Shown here: one piece after another, positions 16,612 through 25,230 of the stretch
How positions within the stretch are numbered: the stretch's first letter is position 1
How the letters are laid out: each line of letters opens with the position of its first letter
Assembly (NCBI GenBank): GCA_002731275.1
Contig: PCBK01000149.1
Span: 1 to 35,265, forward strand
Length of the DNA: 35,265 nucleotides
Direction: 5' to 3'
Source of the DNA: Deltaproteobacteria bacterium
GTDB lineage: Bacteria; Myxococcota_C; UBA6777
Notes under the pieces: generated by a model
The model's database searches: none
What the model was told of the DNA's origin: nothing
What the model saw: only the letters and a program-made list of their open reading frames with translations
Position numbers and translations under genes: made by a program

Positions 16612-17027
16612 CACAGCAAGGGAAAAGAGTTGACTTTCACACAGAGTTCAACAACCAGAAGAGGCGCATCGCCCAACTTGAGCGGAAGCTTGCCGACTTG
16701 GAAGAAGCGAATATTGATCTGGAAGCTCACGTTCATCTATTAGAACGCGAACTTCACACAACAACATCCTTCTACGAGGGCTTTATCCTCCCAGAGCAAA
16801 TCCCCGAGGTATTCGGCATGGACGAGGAAGAGTTCCACAAGCGCCTGGATATCAAAGCAGCAGAAGGTCTTCGATATATCCATCGTGATCAAGAGCTTCC
16901 CATCCCATTACCTCCGCCACTGGATCCAGATTTTCCTTTGGAATTGATCGACGATGTCCAACTTGTCGAATTCCCCAAGCGGCTCACAAAACAGGGAGGC
17001 AAAGATGTTGACATACACACCATCTGA
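16608..17027 (+). CDS. Coiled-coil phage protein
   Basis: 139 aa from the ATG overlapping the previous stop (AAAGGA upstream). Residues about 12-52 (NQKRRIAQLERKLADLEEAN and on) form a strong coiled coil. The C-terminal part is Pro- and acid-rich (LPIPLPPPLDPDFPLELID). Function unknown; it is probably oligomeric. Confidence 0.6.
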   Translation: MTQQGKRVDFHTEFNNQKRRIAQLERKLADLEEANIDLEAHVHLLERELHTTTSFYEGFILPEQIPEVFGMDEEEFHKRLDIKAAEGLRYIHRDQELPIPLPPPLDPDFPLELIDDVQLVEFPKRLTKQGGKDVDIHTI

Positions 17028-17268
17028 AAAAGAACGATTACTCTCGCTGTGTCCTTTCCAGATCGGAGAGAGGGTCAAGTTCAAGAGCGGACATGACCTA
17101 GCGGGAAAGCAAGGCACCATCACACGCATACGCCCCTCACATCTAATTCGCGACAAATTGCTGATCGCTGTGGATGTCGACGATGTCGAAGACGACTTCG
17201 AGAACTTTGGGTACGCAGAACATCTTGACAGGATCGAAAGTAAGCAACCTCCTGTTCAAACCACGTAA
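17005..17268 (+). CDS. Small KOW/SH3-like protein
   Basis: 87 aa. GERVKFKSGHDLAGKQGTI, then TRIRPSHL and LLIAVDVDD, has the pattern of a KOW or other small beta-barrel that often contacts nucleic acid or ribosomes. GGGAGG lies 5 bases before the ATG at 17005; longer starts would overlap the previous gene further. The stop shares a base with the next start (TAATG). Confidence 0.55.
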   Translation: MLTYTPSEKERLLSLCPFQIGERVKFKSGHDLAGKQGTITRIRPSHLIRDKLLIAVDVDDVEDDFENFGYAEHLDRIESKQPPVQTT

Positions 17269-17882
17269 TGAACGACACTTTGGCTTTGGTAGTTGAAGCC
17301 AAAACAACCCCAAAAAGGGACAAAAAAATGCCTATCATCAACATAGCCCAAAGGCAACTCCGGACATTTGTGGAGTTCGAGGACACGTATGGTTCGAAGA
17401 TACGTGTGCAAGCTTCGTCTTCCGCAGAGGGTCCACACTGCTGGGTCTTCGTGGATCACCCAACAGGTAAGGAGCCTGGAAGTGCTGCCCACCTGAGCCC
17501 CGAACAAGCTCAGAAACTTATCTTGGGACTTCAGGAGTTCGTTGGTACAGGATGGAAGAAACCGAGTGAGGCTCTACCTCTCCCCCAAGAGACTGTCATC
17601 GTTTCAGTAAAAGACAAGGAACGCCATTGGCGAGACACTTTGTTGGCAGAGTATGTACCAAGATACTCTTCGGTTGTGGATTGGGACGACTTTGACGGCG
17701 AAGAAGATCAGGTGGATCACAACGAAGAGCAAGACGAATGGTACTGGCCAGAAGGCTGGTACTTTGTCGACACGGTAGATGGGGCAGTAACACCATGCAA
17801 AATCGCAGACCCCTGTATTGAGATAACACATTGGATGCCACTCCCGGCTTTGCCAAAGAAGCAAAACCAAGTGACCAGGTAA
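17268..17882 (+). CDS. DUF551-like phage protein
   Basis: 204 aa. The C-terminal half (SEALPLPQETVIVSVKD ... WRDTLLAEYVP ... ITHWMPLPALP) matches the layout of DUF551, a small domain common in phages with unknown function. The N-terminal 95 residues are not recognised. An alternative start at residue 21 (MPIINIAQ) is possible. The gene's last codons overlap the start of a tRNA-like hairpin. Confidence 0.6.
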   Translation: MNDTLALVVEAKTTPKRDKKMPIINIAQRQLRTFVEFEDTYGSKIRVQASSSAEGPHCWVFVDHPTGKEPGSAAHLSPEQAQKLILGLQEFVGTGWKKPSEALPLPQETVIVSVKDKERHWRDTLLAEYVPRYSSVVDWDDFDGEEDQVDHNEEQDEWYWPEGWYFVDTVDGAVTPCKIADPCIEITHWMPLPALPKKQNQVTR

Positions 17883-17912
17883 GGACAAAGCGGGTTCGAC
17901 TCCCGTGCCTGG
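17875..17912 (+). other. tRNA-like minihelix (T-arm with 5-bp stem)
   Basis: A T-arm (GCGGG-TTCGACT-CCCGT) is enclosed by CCAGG (17875-17879) and CCTGG (17908-17912). The upstream CCAAG...GGTAAGG resembles a tRNA D-arm, but no anticodon arm lies between it and the T-arm. It begins inside the last codons of the DUF551-like gene and ends before the ribosome site of the next gene. Confidence 0.4.
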
Positions 17913-17929
17913 CAAAAAGGAGACAACTC

Positions 17930-18274
17930 ATGATTTTATCGTTCGCCCTTACGACCGAAGAACTTCTCTCTGGTGCAAAAACGGTGACCCGGCGCGATTT
18001 CGCTCCCACACAGCTTGCCAGATGGCAGGCACAATATGACAAGGATCCGGACAAACTCCACCAGGCCTGGGACAAGGTGCCCTTTGCAGGTGGCCAGAGG
18101 ATCGGCGAGTTCCGACTCACCTATCGGCCCTACCTGGAACGGCTCCGAGATATGCCCGTTGAGGACTTAGAAGCAGAAGGTGGAATGGTCGAGACAATCG
18201 AAGAGTTTGCCAAGCTTATTGGCAAAAACCTGGACGACGAAGTGACAGTCATCCGCTTTGAGAAAGTGGATTGA
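17930..18274 (+). CDS. ASCH-like domain protein
   Basis: 114 aa. MILSFALTTEELLSGAKTVTRR has the small-domain signature of ASCH proteins (G-K-TVTRR near residues 16-22), which share a fold with PUA and are thought to bind RNA. The middle (LARWQAQYDKDP) is helical. AAGGAG lies 7 bases before the ATG; that start is preferred over upstream frames, which run through the tRNA-like hairpin. Confidence 0.65.
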   Translation: MILSFALTTEELLSGAKTVTRRDFAPTQLARWQAQYDKDPDKLHQAWDKVPFAGGQRIGEFRLTYRPYLERLRDMPVEDLEAEGGMVETIEEFAKLIGKNLDDEVTVIRFEKVD

Positions 18275-18289
18275 GGTTTGGAGGAAAGG

Positions 18290-18589
18290 ATGGGATCGGG
18301 TACTATCACAGAGCTGGAGTCACGTATTAACAGACTCGAAGCAAAGATCTCTGAAAAACAAATAGATAGCAATTGGATGACATTCAATGAGGTCGTGGTG
18401 TACCTCAAAGCCAAAGAGAGTCATGTAAGGAGTCTGGTCTATCGCAACAAGATCCCATACTCCAAACTTGGCGAGCTGCTTCGATTTCACCGGCCCACCA
18501 TTGACGATTGGCTGCTCACAAGTGCGGAGCCTGACCAGCACGTCAGACCCCGCAAAGGAGCAAAAAGGAAATGTCTATCCAAAAGATAA
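18290..18589 (+). CDS. Excisionase-like helix-turn-helix protein
   Basis: 99 aa. A short N-terminal coiled coil (ITELESRINRLEAKI) is followed by WMTFNEVVVYLKAKESHVRS and LGELLRFHRPTIDDWL, the HTH_17/MerR-like pattern of excisionases. GGAGG lies 5 bases before the ATG at 18290. It overlaps the integrase gene by 19 bases, as recombination directionality factors often do. It probably helps Int excise the element. Confidence 0.7.
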   Translation: MGSGTITELESRINRLEAKISEKQIDSNWMTFNEVVVYLKAKESHVRSLVYRNKIPYSKLGELLRFHRPTIDDWLLTSAEPDQHVRPRKGAKRKCLSKR

Positions 18590-19668
18590 AGCGAAAGTCC
18601 GGCTATGTCTACCGCGCTCGCGTTTATGTGCGCGGAAAACAAGTCAGCTCAACATTCTCTCGCAAGATTGATGCGGAGGAGTGGGAGCGTGATAAGCTTC
18701 GTGAACGCGACAGCCCAAAAGGCTGCCTTCCCGAAATGACTTTCCGCGAACTCTATGACAAATGGGTTCGTAGCACCAAAAATCACCTCGCGAAGAGTAC
18801 AGCACTGCGGTACGAGCAGTTGTTCCGGCTGTACATCCTCCCAGCCTTTGAAGACTGTCTCATCCAGGAAATCCGTACAGAAGACGTTGATGAATGGTTC
18901 AACGAAGTGCAAGACCTTTACGAGCTTGCACCCAAAACGCTGAATCACATCCTCAACGCACTCAAGACCGTCATGCACTTTGCAGTCAGCCGACGACTCC
19001 TCCACTTTACCCCATGCACCCCCATCAAAAGCCTCCCCCTCAACTACGACGATTTCGACTTTTGGTCGCGGGAAGAAATCACGGACTTTCTCCAGAGCGC
19101 CAAAGATGATCCCAACTACGGGATCTATCTATGCGCCCTTAACACCGGGATGAGGTTAGGTGAAATTCTCTCTCTTCAGTGGGACATGGTTGCGCTGGAG
19201 AGAAGGATGATTACCGTGGCGCGGACATGGTGTACTGTCGACAAGCAGATCAAAAACGAAACCAAGGGAAAGCGACGACGTCACGTTCCCATCAATGATC
19301 CATTGATGGGCTGGCTTGTGGAAAATCGCTCTCGTGATGGACTTGTCTTTGGTCGTCGTGGTGTAGTGTTAGACCCAAATCACTTCAACCAAAACCATTT
19401 TCGTCCTGCCTGTGTTCGTTATGGAGTTCGTACCATACGATTCCACGACCTAAGACACACATATGCCTCGCATTACATCATGAATGGTGGCGATCCGCTG
19501 CGACTCCAAAAGATTTTGGGACACCAAGATTTCAAGACAACGCAGCGATACACTCACCTGAGCCCCGATTACCTCCGAGGTGCCGCAGACTTTGTGAATT
19601 TCGAAGCTCCTTCAGAAGAGGAGAATGTATTGTCAATTGCGGAATATCGGGAAGTTGGGAATAAATAG
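18571..19668 (+). CDS. int: Tyrosine integrase
   Basis: 365 aa site-specific recombinase. An N-terminal arm-binding region (SGYVYRARVYVRGKQVSSTF), a SAM-like core-binding domain (about residues 55-150) and the catalytic domain are all present. Catalytic residues: Arg in TGMRLGE (near 194), Lys in the KGKRRRHVPI segment, HDLRH (near 291), His in LGHQ (near 317) and the Tyr nucleophile in TTQRYTH (near 326). The set is complete, so the enzyme should be active. It overlaps the excisionase-like gene and ends 88 bases from a tRNA-Leu gene, the likely target. Confidence 0.95.
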   Translation: MSIQKIKRKSGYVYRARVYVRGKQVSSTFSRKIDAEEWERDKLRERDSPKGCLPEMTFRELYDKWVRSTKNHLAKSTALRYEQLFRLYILPAFEDCLIQEIRTEDVDEWFNEVQDLYELAPKTLNHILNALKTVMHFAVSRRLLHFTPCTPIKSLPLNYDDFDFWSREEITDFLQSAKDDPNYGIYLCALNTGMRLGEILSLQWDMVALERRMITVARTWCTVDKQIKNETKGKRRRHVPINDPLMGWLVENRSRDGLVFGRRGVVLDPNHFNQNHFRPACVRYGVRTIRFHDLRHTYASHYIMNGGDPLRLQKILGHQDFKTTQRYTHLSPDYLRGAADFVNFEAPSEEENVLSIAEYREVGNK

Positions 19669-19756
19669 GAGGGGTTTTGCAATCGCGATCGTACATATTT
19701 CGTACACATAAAAAAAGTTGCGATTGTAAGGTCTCGAAAAGAAAGGAGAAGAACAG
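19669..19756. other. Attachment-site flank between integrase and tRNA
   Basis: A 7-bp inverted repeat (CAATCGC at 19680, GCGATTG at 19720) and a short direct repeat, CGTACA (19690 and 19701), may be integrase arm sites. The crossover itself should lie at the tRNA 3' end, near 19757-19785. Confidence 0.4.
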
Positions 19757-19840
19757 TGACCGGGGAGGGACTTGAACCCTCACGCTCCATCGAGCATCGG
19801 ATTTTAAATCCGAGGTGTCTACCGATTCCACCACCCGGCC
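19757..19840 (-). tRNA. tRNA-Leu (anticodon UAA)
   Basis: An 84-nt type II cloverleaf. Acceptor GGCCGGG pairs with CCCGGTC (one G-U), and the discriminator is A. The D-arm has GTGG ... CAC. The anticodon stem TCGGA/TCCGA carries loop TTTAAAA (anticodon TAA). A long variable arm follows (GCTCGATGGAGC), and the T-arm is GAGGG-TTCAAGT-CCCTC. CCA is not encoded. Its 3' end faces the integrase, so it is the likely insertion target, with the 3' end restored by the element. Confidence 0.95.
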
Positions 19841-20413
19841 GATCAACTTGTTTAAACCCATTTCACACCAATTTGTCAAGCATCTTCTCAAACCCATCCC
19901 CATCAACACACCAAAACCCCCATATTCAAAAGCATATCTCCCCAAAAAATCATTCACCACCACACACAAAACCCTCCCCCAACCCACAAACTCCCAAGTC
20001 CTTTTTCCTCCCCCACGTACCAACCTTCACAAAGCGAACGCAGACACACCACAACCAGCCAAGCAACACACCACAGCCACGCCGAAGGCGTCGAATGCAG
20101 GGTTTGGGGGGCGCTGTCCCCCAAGCGGGTGTGGGTGGCAAACCCACGATACCAAGCGAAGCGCGGCAGCTACAAGGCCAAGCGAAGCGCGGCAGCGACA
20201 AGGCCAAGCAAAGCGCGGCAGCTACAAGGCCAAGCAGAGCGCGGCAGCGACAAAGGCAAGCAAAGCGCGGCAGCCATATGCCGTAAGGGCAAGTGGAAAC
20301 TTGCCCTCCTCTCGGTGGCAACTTGCCCAAAGAGTGGAAACTTGCCCTCCTCTCGGTAACCACTAGCCCAAAGAGTAGCAACTTGCCCTCCCCAAGGACC
20401 CCCAATCAAAAGC
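19841..20413. other. Host intergenic region rich in repeats
   Basis: I see no convincing gene here. The first 200 bases are C/A-rich and of low complexity. Then come a GC-rich inverted repeat (GGGGGGCGCTGTCCCCC), the sequence TGGCAAACCCACGATACCAA at 20136-20155 (found inverted at 26.9 kb), a 26-bp tandem array, and GGGCAAG/CTTGCCC hairpins (first at 20287-20306) with a block repeated at 20295 and 20336. Confidence 0.7.
20154..20275 (+). repeat. 26-bp tandem repeat, about 4.7 copies
   Basis: Units begin AAGCGAAGCGCGGCAGC and end ACAAGGCC, starting at 20154, 20180, 20206, 20232 and 20258 (the last is partial). Copies differ at a few bases (GCGAA, GCAAA, GCAGA). The period is not a multiple of three, so it is not a coding repeat. 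Confidence 0.95.
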
Positions 20414-22414
20414 TCAACGAACAGAATAACAACGACGACGGCAGGAAGCGCGTGGTCGACGACGACGCCATCCCCTGTAGATCCGACCACATCTCCATCG
20501 ACAACTCTTTTGACAGCGACGTTGACAGCGCGTCCTCTGCCCCCCCTTGTACTTGCTCCCACACCACTGACTACAATGCAGCTTCTTTGCGAGCGCCGAA
20601 CACGTCCGACGACAACGACGCCTCGCATAATATCGATACACACTGCACTTCACCTCACAGCGCTCCTTCGTGAACGCACGCTCCTTCGCGTTGATCGCCA
20701 CGAGCTGCTGCTTCACTGAACGCTTCTCCGCCCCCTTTAAATGAGACATCACCTTCTTCGGTAACGTCACATCCGGTGTCTTGTACTTCTTGTCACAACG
20801 ACGCAAACACCAACGCCGCCTCGAACGACGTAAACTCACACACTGCTTGCGACACTGATCTCGTACATCCGCAAACTTATTGCGATACCCCGCGAGCGCC
20901 TTCAAAAATCCCGGAATCGACAAACGAAAGGTCGGATCCAATCGCCATAAACGCCTGTACCTGTCGATCGCCTGCGCAAACTTCCCCTCTTTGTAAGCCT
21001 TGATCGCGACTGTATTCAATGGATACAGGTAGTTGTTGTTGATCTTCAATCGCAACACCTTGATGTCATCATGGGCAAGTGTATCACCAGGGATCTGCTT
21101 CACGATCGCAAGCGCACGCCTCACCTTCCCATTCTTCAATGACAATCTCGCCTTCTCAAGCCTCTCCTGTGCCAACTTCTCCCGTGTCGCACGCTTCAAC
21201 GCGTTCCGCGCACGTGACACAAACGATGAATCCGAAGATATCGTACTCGCTCGCGTCAAATTCTCGATCCCACTCGCCCACTTCCTCTCCCTCAAATCCT
21301 TTAAACCACGCAGATACAACATCTCCGCGCGCTTGTCGTTATTCACGAATACATTCTTGGGCAACCTCTTCACCGGAGCACGTGTGACAATCGCTCCCCT
21401 CCCCTGTGGCACCCGCTTCACCTGCTTGGAGAGCACAAACACATACAACAACACCACAAAGATCCCACCACTCAACATCAAGATCCCAATCAACATCACC
21501 ATCGCAAAAGGTGATAAACCACCAGAATCTTCCTCCTCCTGTGGTGCCGGTGCGAGCTGTGCTGGACGTGGTACACGCAATGAACGCGGTCCCGACGCCT
21601 CATCCAACAACGCCAAACGCGCATTGTGAGGACGCCGAGGCGGTGGACCCGCCGGCTGTGAACGCCAATCCGATGGCATCCCACCCATCGGAGGCGCAAC
21701 CTCACCCTCATCCATCAATGAACGACGTTGTAATTCTCCCGAAAACTCCGGTCCGCGAAATCCACCCTCTCTGCGACGAGGGGGTCCAGACATCGGCTCA
21801 GGGCCACGACGACGCCCCTCCGAATACCCCGGTAAACTCTCCTCATCACCACCATTGGCGCGCGCTCTCACACCACGACGTGGCGGCTGCGCAGGCGGCG
21901 GGGGCGATGGCCGCGCGCCTCGTGGACGACGCGTTTCAGGCAGCGGCTGGTAACGACCCGAACGAAAACTGTTCTCCCCCAAACCCTGTGTCGGCAAATC
22001 GTTGATCTGTTCGAGATTCTCTTCGGGCATCGCAGACGGTAGATCATCCATCGGGACCGTCGCAACTTCAAAGTTATGCAGATCCAACCCCCTCGGCGCT
22101 GTCTCCTCATCCACATGCGCCTGCAACCCTCTCGTAGGAGGCAACCCCGCAGCCTCGTAATCGACAACGACCGAATCCAACGTCTCTTCTTCGACTGTCT
22201 GAGAGACTGGCATGGGCTGGGCGGTCTCAAATGGATTGAACTCTTCCGAAGGATATCCCCCACCATCCCCCTGTACGTAGTCTTCCAAACCCTCAAAGTG
22301 TGCAGGGAGATCATCAAAACTCACAGCCGCAACACGCTCAGGAAGCGCTCCACATGCCGGACACTCTGTCGCATCATCAGCGAACACTGTATGGCAAACC
22401 TGACAGGTGATCAT
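20414..22414 (-). CDS. Zinc-ribbon membrane protein with Cys/Arg-rich CX3C tail
   Basis: 666 aa from the ATG at 22414. A zinc ribbon (CQVCHTVF, CPACG; residues 4-28) is followed by a long Pro/Arg/Gly-rich linker to about 285, one transmembrane helix (FAMVMLIGILMLSGGIFVVL), TPR-like helices (about 340-495), then a basic tail with many paired Cys: CRKQC, CLRRC, CEVKC, CRRTC, CSQWC, CQRRC, CRRRC. With the ribbon inside, the helices and Cys tail would be periplasmic, where the Cys could form disulfides. The ribbon-linker-TM plan is common in Myxococcota-type proteins. Function unknown. Confidence 0.75.
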   Translation of the reverse strand: MITCQVCHTVFADDATECPACGALPERVAAVSFDDLPAHFEGLEDYVQGDGGGYPSEEFNPFETAQPMPVSQTVEEETLDSVVVDYEAAGLPPTRGLQAHVDEETAPRGLDLHNFEVATVPMDDLPSAMPEENLEQINDLPTQGLGENSFRSGRYQPLPETRRPRGARPSPPPPAQPPRRGVRARANGGDEESLPGYSEGRRRGPEPMSGPPRRREGGFRGPEFSGELQRRSLMDEGEVAPPMGGMPSDWRSQPAGPPPRRPHNARLALLDEASGPRSLRVPRPAQLAPAPQEEEDSGGLSPFAMVMLIGILMLSGGIFVVLLYVFVLSKQVKRVPQGRGAIVTRAPVKRLPKNVFVNNDKRAEMLYLRGLKDLRERKWASGIENLTRASTISSDSSFVSRARNALKRATREKLAQERLEKARLSLKNGKVRRALAIVKQIPGDTLAHDDIKVLRLKINNNYLYPLNTVAIKAYKEGKFAQAIDRYRRLWRLDPTFRLSIPGFLKALAGYRNKFADVRDQCRKQCVSLRRSRRRWCLRRCDKKYKTPDVTLPKKVMSHLKGAEKRSVKQQLVAINAKERAFTKERCEVKCSVYRYYARRRCRRTCSALAKKLHCSQWCGSKYKGGQRTRCQRRCQKSCRWRCGRIYRGWRRRRPRASCRRRCYSVR

Positions 22415-22625
22415 CACATCCCTACCCACCACAACAACACAACGGCCTTATGGGGGTATACACTCCCTATATCATGTGCCGCATCGTCCGCGACAAACAG
22501 ATTCCCACAATACACACACCAACCTCAAAAAAAGGCTCGTGGATTCTAGCAAAAGATCAGGCCCACACGCAAGAACACTCACCCCACACCTACCCCAAAG
22601 TCACCACCACGACACAATCACCCCA

Positions 22626-23291
22626 TCACTTCTTCTCAAACGGAAAAGACATCTCCACCCGCTTCACCTCGCCCTCTACCACCTTCAACGGTCCAGCAAG
22701 CTGCTCCAAAAAAGTCTTCAAGATCCTCGCCGTCGCACCCCAGATCTCATACCCCTCACGCCAATCAAACGAAAAGACATGGTGAATATGACGCTCTCCT
22801 ACATGCACACGCATCGTCTTCCTCAACACACCCGGCTCAAGAAGCGCACGAATCGGCACATCAAAGATCTCCTCGATCTCATACTCATTCGGCACAAACG
22901 ACAAGGAAGACGGCAACATCCCCACATAGGGCGCCATCCGAAACCCCGCAATACTCAACGAATCAGGCAATTTTCCCAAGATCTCAATCGACTCATGAGG
23001 CACCCCAATCTCCTCATACGTCTCACGACGTGCCGCATACTCCTCCGACTCATCCGTATCGTCCACACGACCACCAGGAAAGGAGATCTGACCCTTGTGC
23101 GCCGTTACCCGCTGACTACGTCTCGTGAACAACACATGCCAATCCCCTTCTCGTCGAAGCAATGGCAATAACACAGCCGCCGGACGAAGTTCCAAACGCT
23201 CCATCAATGGACCCAATACAGGATCCACCTCCGGCATCACATCAAGTTCACTGCGAATCTCATCAATATCCCATCGACCTTTGACAGACAC
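22626..23291 (-). CDS. Nudix hydrolase, CoA pyrophosphatase-like
   Basis: 221 aa. A Nudix box is clear at residues about 75-98: GGRVDDTDESEEYAARRE then TYEEIGV. The preceding VLFTRRSQRVTAHKGQISFP is the usual NudL/CoaPase signature (LLTKRS, H-G-QISFPGG). Such enzymes split CoA or its derivatives into phosphopantetheine and 3',5'-ADP. The start is GTG at 23291, with AGGAGG 8 bases upstream, rather than the GTG at 23300. It follows the Cys-rich lipoprotein gene by 15 bases and is probably in its operon. Confidence 0.85.
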   Translation of the reverse strand: MSVKGRWDIDEIRSELDVMPEVDPVLGPLMERLELRPAAVLLPLLRREGDWHVLFTRRSQRVTAHKGQISFPGGRVDDTDESEEYAARRETYEEIGVPHESIEILGKLPDSLSIAGFRMAPYVGMLPSSLSFVPNEYEIEEIFDVPIRALLEPGVLRKTMRVHVGERHIHHVFSFDWREGYEIWGATARILKTFLEQLAGPLKVVEGEVKRVEMSFPFEKK

Positions 23292-23306
23292 CTCGATCAC
23301 CTCCTC

Positions 23307-25214
23307 TCAAAAACATCCAAGCCGCTCCTGGATCTTCTGACAAAGGTGGATCTTGTCATCGCAAATGTCACCCTCTTTTTGACATGTTTCGAAACATGCC
23401 GCCCCCTCCTGCAACGTCAGACACACCTGATTCGCCTTACACGTCAAGGCATTATCACACCTTCCACGACATGACCAACGATACGGTGTCACAGGATCAC
23501 CTGCACATAACAGATTCTCCCCACATGGCGATGTATCCGATGAACAAAGCTGCCCCTCCGTCAACATCGTATCCTTCACACAACGCCCCGCCAGAGACGA
23601 GACACGTCTCTGACAACGCAATCCCTGTGCACAATACAAACCCTGACCAAGATCGCAGCCATCCCCTTCCTTGCCGGCCTTGCCACAATACGCATGCCCC
23701 AGTGATGACAACACCAAACAACTCTCCGTCCCACAATCAGGCGCGTTCACATCACATGGCTTCAAACAACGCCACTCACCGTCGAGCTCAGTGCATGTCA
23801 AGCCCTGCTCACAACGCTCCGCCTCAAGCGCCGCAGGGTGGGCCTGACACGCCTCGTTGCGCTTTTTCTTCCCTGTACGTGTCGATGAATCAGGCATACA
23901 CACACCACCACCAACAGCTTCACAAGCAAACGCCGACCACGCACACGTGGCCTTTGGATCGTTACTGTCACAGCCTTCGAGACACAAAGAAGTCTCTTTG
24001 TCCCCAATCTTACCGACCTTATGACAACGCTGTGTGCTCCCACACGTCGACGCATCTGCCGTACAATCCTTCACACAATGACGTGGCTCACCAGCCTTGA
24101 AGGACACACAGCGCAGACCACTCTCACAACGTGTTGGACCATCACAAAGCGCACCTTCTTTGGCAAACGCATAACAAACTTTTCGACCTGACGACAGCTC
24201 TACACATGTCCCACCTGTACCGCAGACCTGCGCGTCTTTTGTACAATCCTTCATACAAACGAGCATCCTCGTCGGCTGCGAGAAGCCTACACAAGCGCTC
24301 CCTCCTTCACACGCAAGGCCTGTCCCACAATGTCCTCCCACAGGAACAACCGGATAACAGGCACTATAGAGGGTATTTCCTTTGCTGTCCTTGGTCGCGA
24401 CACAGGTCTCACCTGTTGGACAGGGACGTTGGTCACACCCCAAACGACAGGTGGGGCGGCTCCCTTCAACACATGTCAAGCCCGAACCACAAAGCACAGG
24501 TCCTACACAGCGAGCCCCTTTGTCGGCCAACAACGCCACACACACCTGCTGCTTGCTGTCCTCAGTGAGGAATGGTTTGGCCTCATCACACCAACCCTTC
24601 CCACCATCACACTCCGAACGATCCTTACAGGTCTTTAAACACACACCATCGTACTTTCCATTGATCGCCGAGCAATAAAATCCATCCTTACAATAGCGAC
24701 CAAATGTACAACGCTCTCCCGCCTCAACGGCAACACCACAGGCATGACCAAGGGCTTTTCCTGTGTCCACAGAATACACAGGACCACATCGCTTCCCTGC
24801 ACCACAAGTCGCAGCGTCGGGCGTACACGACTTCATACAGAGCCCCACACGTCGAAGATATGGCGCGACACACAGCATCCCGTCAGCGCAGCGATCTTGT
24901 GCAATGGCCGTAATTTCCGGGTTACATGTCTCGCCCTCTTTGCGCGTCCCAACAGGCTGCGTGGTCTTCTCGACAAAGCTCTCTGGCCCAGCAAATGAAC
25001 CGTCCTTCCAATCCGTGTCTGGATAAGGTGGGGGTTCACTTGAGGAGGCATCAAGACCACCATCAACCTCTGGAGACACACATTTACCAGCCTGACAGGT
25101 CTGTCCATCACCACAAGAAGTGTCCGCCGTACAGACCGTCTGGCTACACCCCTCTGTAAACAGCAAGGGCAGGCACAGCAGACACGAGAGGGACAGGAGC
25201 AGAGCCCGTATCAT
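23307..25214 (-). CDS. Cys-rich surface lipoprotein
   Basis: 635 aa. The signal peptide MIRALLLSLSCLLCLPLLF precedes a Cys (TEGC) that may be lipidated, although the lipobox is imperfect. The rest carries about a dozen disulfide-type repeats, for example CGDGQTCQAGKCV, CADGMLCV and CGTGLACEGGSACV. They resemble the short Cys modules common on deltaproteobacterial and Myxococcota outer surface proteins. A Ser/Pro-rich spacer lies near residues 60-85. I start at 25214, after the DUF192 gene stop; a longer frame would overlap that gene. The role is unknown, perhaps adhesion. Confidence 0.75.
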   Translation of the reverse strand: MIRALLLSLSCLLCLPLLFTEGCSQTVCTADTSCGDGQTCQAGKCVSPEVDGGLDASSSEPPPYPDTDWKDGSFAGPESFVEKTTQPVGTRKEGETCNPEITAIAQDRCADGMLCVAPYLRRVGLCMKSCTPDAATCGAGKRCGPVYSVDTGKALGHACGVAVEAGERCTFGRYCKDGFYCSAINGKYDGVCLKTCKDRSECDGGKGWCDEAKPFLTEDSKQQVCVALLADKGARCVGPVLCGSGLTCVEGSRPTCRLGCDQRPCPTGETCVATKDSKGNTLYSACYPVVPVGGHCGTGLACEGGSACVGFSQPTRMLVCMKDCTKDAQVCGTGGTCVELSSGRKVCYAFAKEGALCDGPTRCESGLRCVSFKAGEPRHCVKDCTADASTCGSTQRCHKVGKIGDKETSLCLEGCDSNDPKATCAWSAFACEAVGGGVCMPDSSTRTGKKKRNEACQAHPAALEAERCEQGLTCTELDGEWRCLKPCDVNAPDCGTESCLVLSSLGHAYCGKAGKEGDGCDLGQGLYCAQGLRCQRRVSSLAGRCVKDTMLTEGQLCSSDTSPCGENLLCAGDPVTPYRWSCRGRCDNALTCKANQVCLTLQEGAACFETCQKEGDICDDKIHLCQKIQERLGCF

Positions 25215-25230
25215 GTGGCGTCGTGTGTGA

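Noticed and set aside
19756-20366. Long plus-strand frames over the tRNA and the 20-kb repeats
   Set aside because: They are composed of low-complexity and tandem-repeat translation (KAKRSAAATRPS) and overlap the tRNA.
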